Assembly (NCBI GenBank): GCA_963724805.1
Contig: CAVRWA010000012.1
Location: 248,001-312,000 of the forward strand
DNA length: 64,000 bases
Source: CAVQZA01 sp963724805
GTDB lineage: Bacteria; Actinomycetota; Thermoleophilia; Gaiellales; Gaiellaceae
Direction: 5' to 3'
The stretch's first letter is position 1, and the number at the start of each line of letters is the position of its first letter. A program made the position numbers and the translations under genes. Below the pieces are notes generated by a model. It was not told the origin of the DNA and did not search any database. It saw only the letters and a program-made list of their open reading frames with translations. This document shows positions 17,359 through 28,646 of this stretch, in pieces.

Positions 17359-17631
17359 GTGAAGAAGTACATGGTCGAGCGGTACCTCCCCGGCATCACC
17401 GCCCAAGAGCTCGACGAGGCGAGCGACCGACTCGCAGCTGCTGCCGAGGAGCTCGCCGCGCAGGGCGCAGACCTGCGGTACGGCGGCTCGACCTTCGTCC
17501 CGGAGGAGGAGTCCTGCTTCTGCCGCTTCGAGGCGTCCTCCCGCGAGATCGTGCAGGTCGTCTGCGAGCGGGCCTGCCTGCCCTTCGCCCGGATCCACGC
17601 GGTCCGGTCCTTCCCCAGCCATTGCGAATGA
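17359..17631 (+). CDS. DUF4242 (SCO4226-like) family small protein
   Basis: A 90-aa protein that resembles the DUF4242 family, small ferredoxin-fold proteins of which one Streptomyces member binds nickel. It begins KKYMVERYLPGITAQELDEA, continues with an Ala-rich helix and RYGGSTFVPEEESCFCRFEA, and ends with CERACLPFARIHAV. Four cysteines (two in CFC, then C...C) could bind metal. The GTG start lies 7 nt after the -10 box; the internal ATG at 17371 is an alternative. It is followed by the beta-propeller gene and is probably controlled by the adjacent LuxR-type regulator. Confidence 0.75.
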   Translation: MKKYMVERYLPGITAQELDEASDRLAAAAEELAAQGADLRYGGSTFVPEEESCFCRFEASSREIVQVVCERACLPFARIHAVRSFPSHCE

Positions 17632-17641
17632 AGGAGGCACC

Positions 17642-18766
17642 ATGCTGAAGAACATCACCAGCCGAACTAGGCGCAACCTGTTGATGTGGACCGGCTCGCT
17701 CGCCGGCGCCGCCGTCGTTACAACGCTCGTCCTGGCCACGGCCAGCGCCTCGTCCGGCCACGGCCACAGCCACATCCCACCCGGCACCATCTGGGTCACC
17801 GAGCGCACGCTGGGTGGCCTGAGCACCGTCGCGGCGATCGACTCCGCGACCGGCGATCCGCGCGGCATCACCCCGGTCGGCGACAACCCGATCGGCATCA
17901 CCGCGCCGCGCGGCACGAACAAGGTCTACTCATCGGACGAGAACGCGAACCAGATGTCCGTGATCGACAAGGACACGGTCACTGCCATCGGCACGATCTT
18001 CATGGGCGCGGGATCGCGGCCGCACCACCTGATGGCGAGCCGGAACGGGCACTACATCTACGTCGGCGAGTACGGGCACAACGTCGTCGGCGTGGTCGAC
18101 ACGCGCCTCGACCAGAACGTCGCGGACTACACGGCGAGCGCGAACCCGAATGCGAAGACCCACGCGGTCTGGATCGCGCGGAACGGCCGTGACCTCTACG
18201 CGACGAACGAGGGCTCCCCGCAACCGGGCCCCGGCACCTTCTCGAAGCTCGATGCCCGCACCGGCGAGCTGATCTGGGAGCAAGGTGTCGGCAACCGGCC
18301 GAGCGAGGTTCTCGTCGACCATGACACTGCCTACGTGTCGGTGCGCAACGACAGCGTCATCCGCGTGTACGACGTCGGGGGCCCGTTGCCCGTCCTCGTC
18401 GGCGAGGCCGAGGCGAATTTCATGCCCGACACGCTGTCGCTCACGAACGACCGGAGGACGTTGATCGTCGGCCTGCGCGGTGTCGCGAACCCGCAGACAC
18501 CGGCGCGGATGGCCTTCATCGACACGCACACCCTGGCGACGACCTACCTCAGCCTGCCCGGGACGACGACCGGCCACCAGTGGCTGTCCCGCAACAGCCG
18601 GTACACGTTCATCGCCCTGGAGAGCCCCGGGCAGATCGGCGTTGTCGACAACCGCACCCGGACGCTCGTCACGACCTACCCCTACCCGAACGGGCTGACG
18701 CATCCGCACGGCGTCTTCTACGAGCCGCCGCAGCGCGACCACGACGAGGAGGATGACGACAACTGA
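17642..18766 (+). CDS. Secreted YncE/40-residue YVTN-type beta-propeller protein
   Basis: A 374-aa exported protein. An N-terminal signal with basic start (TSRTRRNLLMW) and hydrophobic stretch (SLAGAAVVTTLVLATASA) is followed by a His-rich patch (SGHGHSHIPPG). The rest consists of repeated propeller blades such as IGITAPRGTNKVYSSDE, HHLMASRNGHYIYVGEYG and NRPSEVLVDHDTAYVSV. The tail is acidic (DHDEEDDDN). The His-rich entry strand and the acidic end suggest metal binding; the ligand is unknown. A strong AAGGAGG precedes the ATG, and the gene is 10 nt downstream of the DUF4242 gene. Confidence 0.8.
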   Translation: MLKNITSRTRRNLLMWTGSLAGAAVVTTLVLATASASSGHGHSHIPPGTIWVTERTLGGLSTVAAIDSATGDPRGITPVGDNPIGITAPRGTNKVYSSDENANQMSVIDKDTVTAIGTIFMGAGSRPHHLMASRNGHYIYVGEYGHNVVGVVDTRLDQNVADYTASANPNAKTHAVWIARNGRDLYATNEGSPQPGPGTFSKLDARTGELIWEQGVGNRPSEVLVDHDTAYVSVRNDSVIRVYDVGGPLPVLVGEAEANFMPDTLSLTNDRRTLIVGLRGVANPQTPARMAFIDTHTLATTYLSLPGTTTGHQWLSRNSRYTFIALESPGQIGVVDNRTRTLVTTYPYPNGLTHPHGVFYEPPQRDHDEEDDDN

Positions 18767-18790
18767 GCGGCCACAGCTCCGTTGTCGCAC

Positions 18791-18817
18791 GAGGGGCCGG
18801 GCGCTCGCCGGCCCCTC
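18791..18817. terminator. Bidirectional GC-rich hairpin terminator
   Basis: GAGGGGCCGG and CCGGCCCCTC form a perfect 10-bp stem with a 7-nt loop between two convergent genes. Short T-rich bases (GATTCTT) follow on the plus strand. Confidence 0.7.
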
Positions 18818-18825
18818 GGCGATTC

Positions 18826-19011
18826 TTACGCGCGCTGGCGCGTCGCGAGGTAGTGCACGAAGTACACCGGCACGGTCACGGCGGCGAGGAGGAAGGTGCA
18901 GATCCCCCACGCGGTCGCATGCTTCGAGCCGTGCTTGTCGGCATGCCAGAAGATCCCGGCCGAGATCGCTCCCGCAAGCACGATCGCGATCAGGCCCTGC
19001 GTCGCGTCTAT
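18826..19011 (-). CDS. Small two-helix membrane protein; possible ATA start
   Basis: A protein of about 61 aa with two hydrophobic helices (LIAIVLAGAISAGIFW and WGICTFLLAAVTVPVYFVHYL) joined by a polar His-rich loop (HADKHGSKHATA). I know no function for it. No ATG, GTG or TTG precedes the first helix in this frame within a reasonable distance. The reading frame IDATQGL begins at an ATA that overlaps the stop codon of the upstream GYD gene (ATAG), in the style of the ATGA overlaps elsewhere. Initiation at ATA is therefore proposed; a GTG inside the first helix is the alternative. Confidence 0.55.
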   Translation of the reverse strand: MDATQGLIAIVLAGAISAGIFWHADKHGSKHATAWGICTFLLAAVTVPVYFVHYLATRQRA

Positions 19012-19292
19012 GCGAGCGAGCGCAAGAACTCGTCCACCTCCAGCGCCGTCAGCGTCTCGACCTTGACGCTGCCGCGCGCGCTGAGCGCGACCGACACCCG
19101 GGCGATCGTGTTCGCGTCCGGCGCCTCCACGATGTTGAGGAAGTCGAAGGGCCCAAGCGTGAACCACTGGTGCAGCACCTTGGCGCCGAGCTCCTCGACG
19201 TCCTTGTTCACCTTCGCGAGCCGGTCGGGGTGCGAGACGAGCGTCTGCATCCCCTGCTGGGTCAGCGTGGAGAGAAGGATGTAGACGGGCAC
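19008..19292 (-). CDS. GYD-domain protein
   Basis: A 94-aa protein of the GYD family (dimeric ferredoxin-like fold, unknown function). It opens MPVYILLSTLTQQGMQTL and carries GAKVLHQWFTLGPFDFLNIVEAPD, the region matching the GYD-type motif, then a beta strand GSVKVETLTAL. The GTG start follows a TAGGAT box by about 9 nt, so transcription is probably leaderless. It overlaps the downstream small membrane gene and is probably co-transcribed with it. Confidence 0.82.
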   Translation of the reverse strand: MPVYILLSTLTQQGMQTLVSHPDRLAKVNKDVEELGAKVLHQWFTLGPFDFLNIVEAPDANTIARVSVALSARGSVKVETLTALEVDEFLRSLA

Positions 19293-19311
19293 CGCCGGAC
19301 GATCCTACCGC

Positions 19312-19929
19312 TTACCGCTCGACGATCTCGGCGTCCGGGTCGAGCGCCCGGTCGCCGGCGGCGAGCACATCGTGAGCCCACTCGTTCCGCTTCCACGCGG
19401 GGGCGGGCGTCTCGCAGTCGCTCTTCGGCACGAACCGGGAGCGCTGCACGAGCCTGTACTCGTGGATGTAGCGCGGGCAGTTCGGGAAGACCTGCGTCGC
19501 CCGGACGCGGACGACGAGCTGCGCCTCGGGCCACTCCGCCAGAAGCGGGTCGTCGGGAACGATCGTGGCGATCCCGTTCAGCCGCAACCGCTTTCGCCCC
19601 TCGAAGTCGATGAAGAGCAGGCCGACGTTCGGGTTCACGAGCACGTTGCCGGTCGAGAGGTACATGCCGTTGCCGTCGTAGCTCGGGAACGCGATCGTGT
19701 GCTCGTCGAGCACGCGGACGAAGCCGGGCTCGCCGCCCTTGTACGAGGACTGCGGCCGTCCCTCCTCGTCGGCGGTGGCGAGGAAGAACATGTCCCGCGC
19801 CTCGATGAAGGCGCGGTCGTCCTCGTCGATCTCGTCAGACATTTTCCGCTCTTCGATCCGGTCGGCCAGCCGAACCGTGTCGAACCGCTCCTGAAGGCTG
19901 CGGCTACCCGCGTTGTACTGGCTGTTCAT
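19312..19929 (-). CDS. Pyridoxamine 5'-phosphate oxidase-like flavin/F420-binding protein
   Basis: A 205-aa split-barrel protein. Family features: an acidic helix (DDRAFIEARDMFFLATADEEGRP, about residues 37-59), SYKGGEPGFVRVLDE, FPSYDGNGMYLSTGNVLVNPNVGLLFIDF (about 81-108), and RLRLNG. A C-terminal section with FPNCPRYIHEYRLV is typical of PNPOx-like proteins that bind FMN or F420. The substrate is unknown. An internal ATG (MSDEIDEDD) at about residue 30 is an alternative start. Confidence 0.85.
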   Translation of the reverse strand: MNSQYNAGSRSLQERFDTVRLADRIEERKMSDEIDEDDRAFIEARDMFFLATADEEGRPQSSYKGGEPGFVRVLDEHTIAFPSYDGNGMYLSTGNVLVNPNVGLLFIDFEGRKRLRLNGIATIVPDDPLLAEWPEAQLVVRVRATQVFPNCPRYIHEYRLVQRSRFVPKSDCETPAPAWKRNEWAHDVLAAGDRALDPDAEIVER

Positions 19930-20581
19930 GCGGCGAGTATCGCACCCGTGCGGCCTGGTCGAAGTACAGCAGGGCCGCGCCGACGAGGATCAGCGGCGAG
20001 ATCACGAGGTCGGCGAGGAAGGCCGCGATGCGCGAGGTCGTGTCCGCCTGCCCGTGCAGAAGCAGCACGAGCACGAGGCGCGTGAGCACGAACACGATCA
20101 CGAGCGTGGCAAGAGAGCCGAGCGCGTGGACGTAGTCGGCACGCGCGAGCTGCACGGCGCGGGCGAACCCCGCGCGCAGCGAGAGATCTTCGTACAGGAT
20201 CGCCGGCACCACGAGGCCGACGAGCGCGAGCCACGCGAGCCCGGGAAGCACGAACACGAGCACGAGGAACGGCACGGGCAGGAACGCAACCGTTCCCGCA
20301 ACAAACGCTCGCACGATGACGGCGCGGGACCGCTCAGTCTCGTGCGCGATCAGACACGCAAGCACGAAGGCCAGGCTGAGGAGCGGGGCGGCGGCGAGAA
20401 GGATCAGTGCCTGGGTGTCGGTCCGATGACCGGTGCTGACCTGGTTGATCACTGCGAACGCGAGCCCGAGCGGCAGCACACGCCAGAAGTGGTTGCCGTA
20501 GAGGCGGATCGACTCGGCGACGAGCTGGCCGACCGTCCGCGTCTCGGGCGGAAGCGGCGGCGGCAGCGGCTTGCCGCTCAT
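19904..20581 (-). CDS. Polytopic membrane protein of unknown function
   Basis: A 225-aa protein with a Pro-rich cytoplasmic start (GKPLPPPLPPETRTVGQLVAE) and about five to six hydrophobic helices (for example FWRVLPLGLAFAVINQV, ILLAAAPLLSLAFVLACLI, VAFLPVPFLVLVFVLPGLAW, LGSLATLVIVFVLTRLVLVL). It resembles the glycerophosphoryl-diester-esterase-type membrane-domain proteins (DUF4013/YciC-like), but I cannot assign a function. The ATG overlaps the mqnB stop by 4 nt, so translation is coupled. Its 3' end overlaps the 5' end of the downstream PNPOx-like gene by 26 nt. Confidence 0.75.
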   Translation of the reverse strand: MSGKPLPPPLPPETRTVGQLVAESIRLYGNHFWRVLPLGLAFAVINQVSTGHRTDTQALILLAAAPLLSLAFVLACLIAHETERSRAVIVRAFVAGTVAFLPVPFLVLVFVLPGLAWLALVGLVVPAILYEDLSLRAGFARAVQLARADYVHALGSLATLVIVFVLTRLVLVLLLHGQADTTSRIAAFLADLVISPLILVGAALLYFDQAARVRYSPHEQPVQRG

Positions 20582-21114
20582 CCGAGCGCCGACAGGAGCC
20601 TGGGGAGCGCGGCATCGAGCGCGGCGAACGCGCCGTCGAAGTCCCAGCGCGCGCGGTCTCGCTCCTCGGGGTCGTTCGCGATCGCGCGCAGCTCGAGCGC
20701 AGGCACCCCCGCAAGCTGCGCGGCCCGCAGAACGGCGAAGCCCTCCATCGCTTCGACCTGGCACAGTGAGCCGGCGCCGACCTTCGCCGTCGTCCCGATC
20801 GGCAGCACGAGCGCCTCGGGGAGCTCGCCACGCGCCGCCGCGAGCAGCCGCGCGTCCGGCTCCACGCGCTCCGTACGAGCCATCGTCGAGTCGAGGTCAC
20901 CCGACAGATCCTCGTAGATTGCCTCGGAGCCGAGCACGAGCGTCGGGGGCGCGATCCCGCGGCCGCCGGCGATGCCCACGTGGAGCAGGGCATTCGGGCG
21001 CACCTCGGCGAGCGCCCGCGCGGTGGCCGCCGCCGCTTCGACTGGGCCGATCCCGCACACGAGCCCCTCGAGCCCGCAGAGCTCCCGCTCGGTGGCGGCG
21101 ACGAGGAGCGTCAC
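20578..21114 (-). CDS. mqnB: Futalosine hydrolase (MqnB-type nucleosidase)
   Basis: Probable futalosine hydrolase of the alternative (futalosine) menaquinone pathway. The 178-aa nucleoside-phosphorylase-fold protein has LLVAATERELCGL at the start, GIGPVEAAAATARAL (about residues 21-35), LLHVGIAGGRG (about 43-53), then the signature EAMEGFAVLRAAQLAGVPALELRAIAN and ERDRARWDF, which match futalosine hydrolases better than MTA/SAH nucleosidases. It is shorter than the usual 200-230 aa. A TAGGAT box lies 6 nt before the GTG start. No other mqn gene is visible in the window. Confidence 0.78.
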   Translation of the reverse strand: MTLLVAATERELCGLEGLVCGIGPVEAAAATARALAEVRPNALLHVGIAGGRGIAPPTLVLGSEAIYEDLSGDLDSTMARTERVEPDARLLAAARGELPEALVLPIGTTAKVGAGSLCQVEAMEGFAVLRAAQLAGVPALELRAIANDPEERDRARWDFDGAFAALDAALPRLLSALG

Positions 21115-21141
21115 GGCGCGATCCTATGCAAGACTGGCGCC

Positions 21142-21534
21142 GTGGGCTTCAAGGTGATCAACGCGGGCGACCTCGAGTGGACAGTCCGGCCGTCGACCGA
21201 TCCTGCCCTACCCGACCGTCAGGTCGCCGCGCTGACCGAGCTCGCGGGCTTCCGGCACTCGCGCGCGAACATGTTCCGCTACCCGCCGGGCGCCGTCGGG
21301 CGCCGCCACAAGGACCTGGTGCAGGAGGAGACGTTCGTCGTCCTCTCCGGGACGCTCTCGATGTACCTCGGCGACCCGGCCGAGCGGCACGACGTCGAGA
21401 CCGGCGGGCTCGTCCACGTCGAGTCGGGCACGCCGCTCCAGGTCGTCAACAACGGTGACGAGGAGCTCGTCCTCTACATCTACGGCGCGCCGCCCGAGCA
21501 CGGGCAGGGCGAGTTCTTCGACTCCGCGGTGTAG
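21142..21534 (+). CDS. Single-domain cupin protein
   Basis: A 130-aa conserved-barrel protein. The cupin motifs are partly kept: RYPPGAVGRRHKDLVQEETFVVLSGTLSMYLGD (about residues 47-79, with metal-ligand candidates H and E) and the second GGLVHVESGTPLQVVNNGDEELVLYIYGAP. It may bind a metal and a small acid or sugar; the substrate is unknown. The GTG start is 27 nt from the divergent mqnB start. It ends just before a convergent terminator hairpin. Confidence 0.82.
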   Translation: MGFKVINAGDLEWTVRPSTDPALPDRQVAALTELAGFRHSRANMFRYPPGAVGRRHKDLVQEETFVVLSGTLSMYLGDPAERHDVETGGLVHVESGTPLQVVNNGDEELVLYIYGAPPEHGQGEFFDSAV

Positions 21535-21541
21535 CGGAGTC

Positions 21542-21563
21542 GGGGCGGGCGCGGGCCCGCCCC
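21542..21563. terminator. Bidirectional hairpin terminator
   Basis: GGGGCGGGC and GCCCGCCCC form a perfect 9-bp stem with loop GCGG between the convergent cupin and CHRD genes. Confidence 0.65.
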
Positions 21564-21573
21564 TCGCACCGCA

Positions 21574-22029
21574 CTAGCCCGAGACCTTGACCTGGCCCCG
21601 GATCTCCCCGGCGGCGTTCTTCGCCGTGTGGACGTTCACGTAGGCCTTGCCGGCCTCGAGTGCCTTGATCACGGACTCCGAGATCGTCGCCTTGCCCTTC
21701 TGCCCGCTCTTGCACGGGCCGCACAGCGGCACGATCACCGGGCCGGCGGCACCGAGCTTCCCCATGTGGATATGGGCGGCCGTGCCCGCCCCGGACAGGC
21801 CCGAATACGTGAGCCGCCACGTGAGCGTAGCCGTGTCCTGGTGCTCGACGTACGAGCCCGTGAACGAGCCCTTGGCGGCGGCAGGCGCCCCCTTGAGGGC
21901 CGGTACCTCGGCCTTCGCCGTGAGCTTCGCGCCGACCATGTAGGTGTCACGGACGGCGCCGAGCGCGAGCGCCGCGACCGCGAGCGCGGCCACCGCGCCG
22001 AGCACGACGGCCGTCAGCAGCTTCTTCAC
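21574..22029 (-). CDS. Secreted CHRD-domain protein
   Basis: A 151-aa exported protein with a signal peptide (KKLLTAVVLGAVAALAVAALALGA). The rest matches the CHRD domain, first described in chordin and common in secreted bacterial proteins: AKLTAKAEVPALKGAPAAAKGSFTG, LTWRLTYSGLSGAGTAAHIHMG, a Cys pair in VPLCGPCKSG, and a terminal AYVNVHTAKNAAGEIRGQV. The AHIH motif and the final VNVHT-GEIRGQ are characteristic. The ligand and role are unknown. Confidence 0.88.
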   Translation of the reverse strand: MKKLLTAVVLGAVAALAVAALALGAVRDTYMVGAKLTAKAEVPALKGAPAAAKGSFTGSYVEHQDTATLTWRLTYSGLSGAGTAAHIHMGKLGAAGPVIVPLCGPCKSGQKGKATISESVIKALEAGKAYVNVHTAKNAAGEIRGQVKVSG

Positions 22030-22062
22030 CGATCTCCCTCCTCAGGTGGTGCGTTGACCCAC

Positions 22063-24537
<2,475 letters not shown>

Positions 24538-24538
24538 C

Positions 24539-24702
24539 AGTGCCCCTTCCAGTGATGCCGTCCAGCTTCTGGGTCGCGAGCACCAAGCGATGCAAGGACG
24601 CAGGGAGCGCCGATAGTCGAGGCTATCGGCGCGACTGAGGACGCGGCAGCGCGCCGCGTGATCGCGGGCCAGAGGCGGACATGTATTGCTGGAAGGGGCA
24701 CT
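24539..24702 (-). promoter_or_regulatory. Structured clpB leader: 14-bp inverted repeat sequestering the Shine-Dalgarno
   Basis: AGTGCCCCTTCCAG (mRNA sense, at 24702-24689) and its exact reverse complement (24552-24539) bound the hspR-clpB spacer. The downstream arm contains the clpB ribosome-binding site GGAAGGGG, and the arm ends 1 nt before the ATG. Inside are two more perfect hairpins: 24607-24616/24623-24632 (10 bp) and 24641-24647/24653-24659 (7 bp). The upstream arm begins within the hspR stop codon. This could be an RNA thermometer, a translational-coupling switch, or a palindromic repeat element. Confidence 0.75.
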
Positions 24703-25069
24703 ACATTCTCCTCGTTTCTGGGTGCTGCGCAGGCCGGTAGAGCACGAGCTCGCGCCGGTACTGACGGTGGACCTGGTCGACCTGCTCGCGCGACTCGCGC
24801 TCCAGGCGGTCGATCCGGGCATGCAGCCGCGTCAGCTCGTCCTGGAGCGCGAGCACCTGCTCGACGCCGGCGAGGTTCAACCCCAACTCCGTCGTGAGCC
24901 GCTGGATCAGCTGCAGGCGCTCGAGGTCGCGCTCGGAGTAGAGCCGGGTGTTCCCGGCGGTGCGCTTCGGCCGGACGAGGCCGCGCGCCTCGTAGATCCG
25001 CAGCGTCTGCGGGTGCATGCCGACGAGGTCGGCCGCGACGGAGATCATGTAGCGGGGCCGGTCGTCCAT
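24701..25069 (-). CDS. hspR: MerR-family heat-shock repressor HspR
   Basis: HspR represses the dnaK operon in actinobacteria, binding HAIR inverted repeats with DnaK as co-repressor. The 122-aa protein has the MerR helix-turn-helix (YMISVAADLVGMHPQTLRIY followed by EARGLVRP, about residues 7-34), NTRLYSERDLERLQLIQRL, and a C-terminal coiled coil (LALQDELTRLHARIDRLERES). Here it lies fourth in dnaK-grpE-dnaJ-hspR-clpB, with its ATG overlapping the dnaJ stop (TGATG). Its stop codon overlaps the upstream arm of the clpB leader structure. Confidence 0.95.
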   Translation of the reverse strand: MDDRPRYMISVAADLVGMHPQTLRIYEARGLVRPKRTAGNTRLYSERDLERLQLIQRLTTELGLNLAGVEQVLALQDELTRLHARIDRLERESREQVDQVHRQYRRELVLYRPAQHPETRRM

Positions 25070-26160
25070 CAGTGGAACAGCTCCTCTCGCGGGTCCTCGT
25101 GCGAGGCCTTCCGCAGCTCCTCGAGCGCCTCGCGCTCCTTCTTCGTCAGCTTCGAGGGCACCGCGACCTTGACGCGGGCGAGCAGGTCGTCCTTGCCGCC
25201 GCCCTTCAGCTTCGGTGCGCCCTGCCCGCGCAAGCGCAGGAGCTTGCCGTCGTGCGCGCCGGCCGGCACCTTCAGCGACACCCGGCCGCCCTCGGGGGTC
25301 GGCACCTCGACGGTCGCCCCGAGCGCCGCCTCGGGGTACGTGACCGGGACGTCCACGACGAGATCCTTGCCCCGCCGGTGGAAGCGCTTCGACGGCTCGA
25401 CCTCGGTGACGACGTAGAGGTCGCCGGGAGGCCCGCCGGCCTCGCCGGGGGCGCCTTTCCCCTTGAGCCGGATCCTCGTGCCGGTCTTGACCCCGGCCGG
25501 GATCTTCACGGTGTAGCGCCGTGTGCGCCGCTCGACGCCGCTGCCGTGGCACGTGTGGCACGGCGTCTCGATGATGGTGCCGTTGCCGCGGCACCGCGGG
25601 CACGGCTGCGAGATCGCGAACAGGCCCTGGCTCTCGGCGAGCACGCCGCGGCCGTGGCAGACCGGGCAGAGCGTGGGCGCGGTCCCCGGCTCGGCGCCCG
25701 AGCCGTGGCAGGTGCGGCAGGTCGCGTCGACCTCGACAGCGACCTTCGTCTCGATTCCGCGGAGGGCGTCCCCGAACGAGAGCTTCACGGGAACCTCGAG
25801 GTCGGCCCCGCGCTGCGGCCGCTGCCGCGGCTGTGACGCGGCGCGCCGGCCGCCGAAGAGGCCGCCGAGCAGGTCGCCGAAGTCGCCGAGGTTCACATCG
25901 GCCGGATTGAAGTTGCCGGGGCCGAACCCGCCGGGGCCGAAGCCCTGGAAGCCGTTCGCGCCCGCGTCGAACTTCTTCCGCTTCTCCTCGTCGCCGACGG
26001 TGTCATAGGCGCCCTGGATCTCCTTGAAGCGCTCCTCCGCCGCGGTATCGCCCGGATTTCGGTCCGGGTGGTACTCGCGGGCAAGCTTGCGGTACGCCTT
26101 CTTGATCTCGTCCTGAGAAGCCGTCTTCGGGACCCCGAGGATTTCGTACGGGGTCTTCAC
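25069..26160 (-). CDS. dnaJ: Co-chaperone DnaJ (type I)
   Basis: DnaJ delivers substrates to DnaK and stimulates its ATPase. The 363-aa protein is complete: a J-domain with the HPD motif (YEILGVPKTASQDEIKKAYR, EYHPDRNPG), a Gly/Phe-rich linker (FQGFGPGGFGPGNF), four CxxCxGxG zinc repeats (CRTCHGSG, CPVCHGRG, CPRCRGNG, CHTCHGSG, about residues 147-210), and the C-terminal substrate-binding domain. Its ATG lies close after grpE, with coupling by overlap of stop and start. Confidence 0.97.
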   Translation of the reverse strand: MKTPYEILGVPKTASQDEIKKAYRKLAREYHPDRNPGDTAAEERFKEIQGAYDTVGDEEKRKKFDAGANGFQGFGPGGFGPGNFNPADVNLGDFGDLLGGLFGGRRAASQPRQRPQRGADLEVPVKLSFGDALRGIETKVAVEVDATCRTCHGSGAEPGTAPTLCPVCHGRGVLAESQGLFAISQPCPRCRGNGTIIETPCHTCHGSGVERRTRRYTVKIPAGVKTGTRIRLKGKGAPGEAGGPPGDLYVVTEVEPSKRFHRRGKDLVVDVPVTYPEAALGATVEVPTPEGGRVSLKVPAGAHDGKLLRLRGQGAPKLKGGGKDDLLARVKVAVPSKLTKKEREALEELRKASHEDPREELFH

Positions 26161-26659
26161 TCGGCGACGATCACCCGCGCCGGCCGCAGCACCCTGTCGC
26201 CGAGGCGGTAGCCCTTCTGCAGCACCTGGATCACCTGGCCCTGGACGGCGTCGTCGACGGGCTGGGCGAGCAGCGCCTCGTGGACGTACGGGTCGAAGGG
26301 GCCGTCGGTCTCGACCTCGACGAGGCCCTCCTTGCGCAGCAGGTCGGTCAGCTCGCGGTGGACGAGCGCGACACCCTCCTCGAGCTTCGCCTCCTCGTGC
26401 TCGTTCGCCGCCTGCAGCGCCCGCTCGAGGTCGTCGAGCACGGGCAGGAGCCCCTGCACGAGCCGCTCAGCGGCCCGCGCCGCCAGGGAGTCCTGATCGC
26501 GCGCGGTCCGCTTGCGGTAGTTGTCGAAGTCGGCGGCGAGCCGCTGGAGGTCGGCGAGATACTCGTCCCGCTTCGCCTCGGCCTCGACGAGCCGGGCCTC
26601 GAGCGACGGCGCTTCGGCCTCCGGCTCGAGCGGCGGCGTCGTGTTCAGCGTCTCGTCCG

Positions 26660-26663
<4 letters not shown>
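26157..26663 (-). CDS. grpE: Nucleotide-exchange factor GrpE
   Basis: GrpE releases ADP from DnaK. The 168-aa protein has an acidic disordered start (PPLEPEAEAPSLEARLVEAEA), a long coiled coil through RDEYLADLQRLAADFDNYRKRTARD (the conserved DFxNYRKR signature, about residues 34-58), and a beta-domain ending GYRLGDRVLRPARVIVAE. The GTG start overlaps the dnaK stop by 4 nt, and its stop overlaps the dnaJ start. Confidence 0.96.
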
Positions 26664-28570
<1,907 letters not shown>

Positions 28571-28646
28571 CTCGAAACTGCTCCTTTGCGTTGATGCTGA
28601 GAAAATCTAAGCGTTATAGTATCAAGGTACGCGAGGGCTTCGCAAC
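28571..28646 (-). promoter_or_regulatory. AT-rich dnaK promoter region
   Basis: This is the only markedly AT-rich stretch nearby, with TATAAC, TTGATA and a poly-T run on the minus strand. CTTGAT resembles half of an HspR-bound HAIR site, but I do not see a full CTTGAGT-N7-ACTCAAG repeat. The exact -35/-10 pair is unresolved. Confidence 0.45.

Noticed and set aside
28571..28646. HAIR or CIRCE operator for the dnaK operon
   Set aside because: Only a CTTGAT half-site is visible; neither full inverted repeat could be found.
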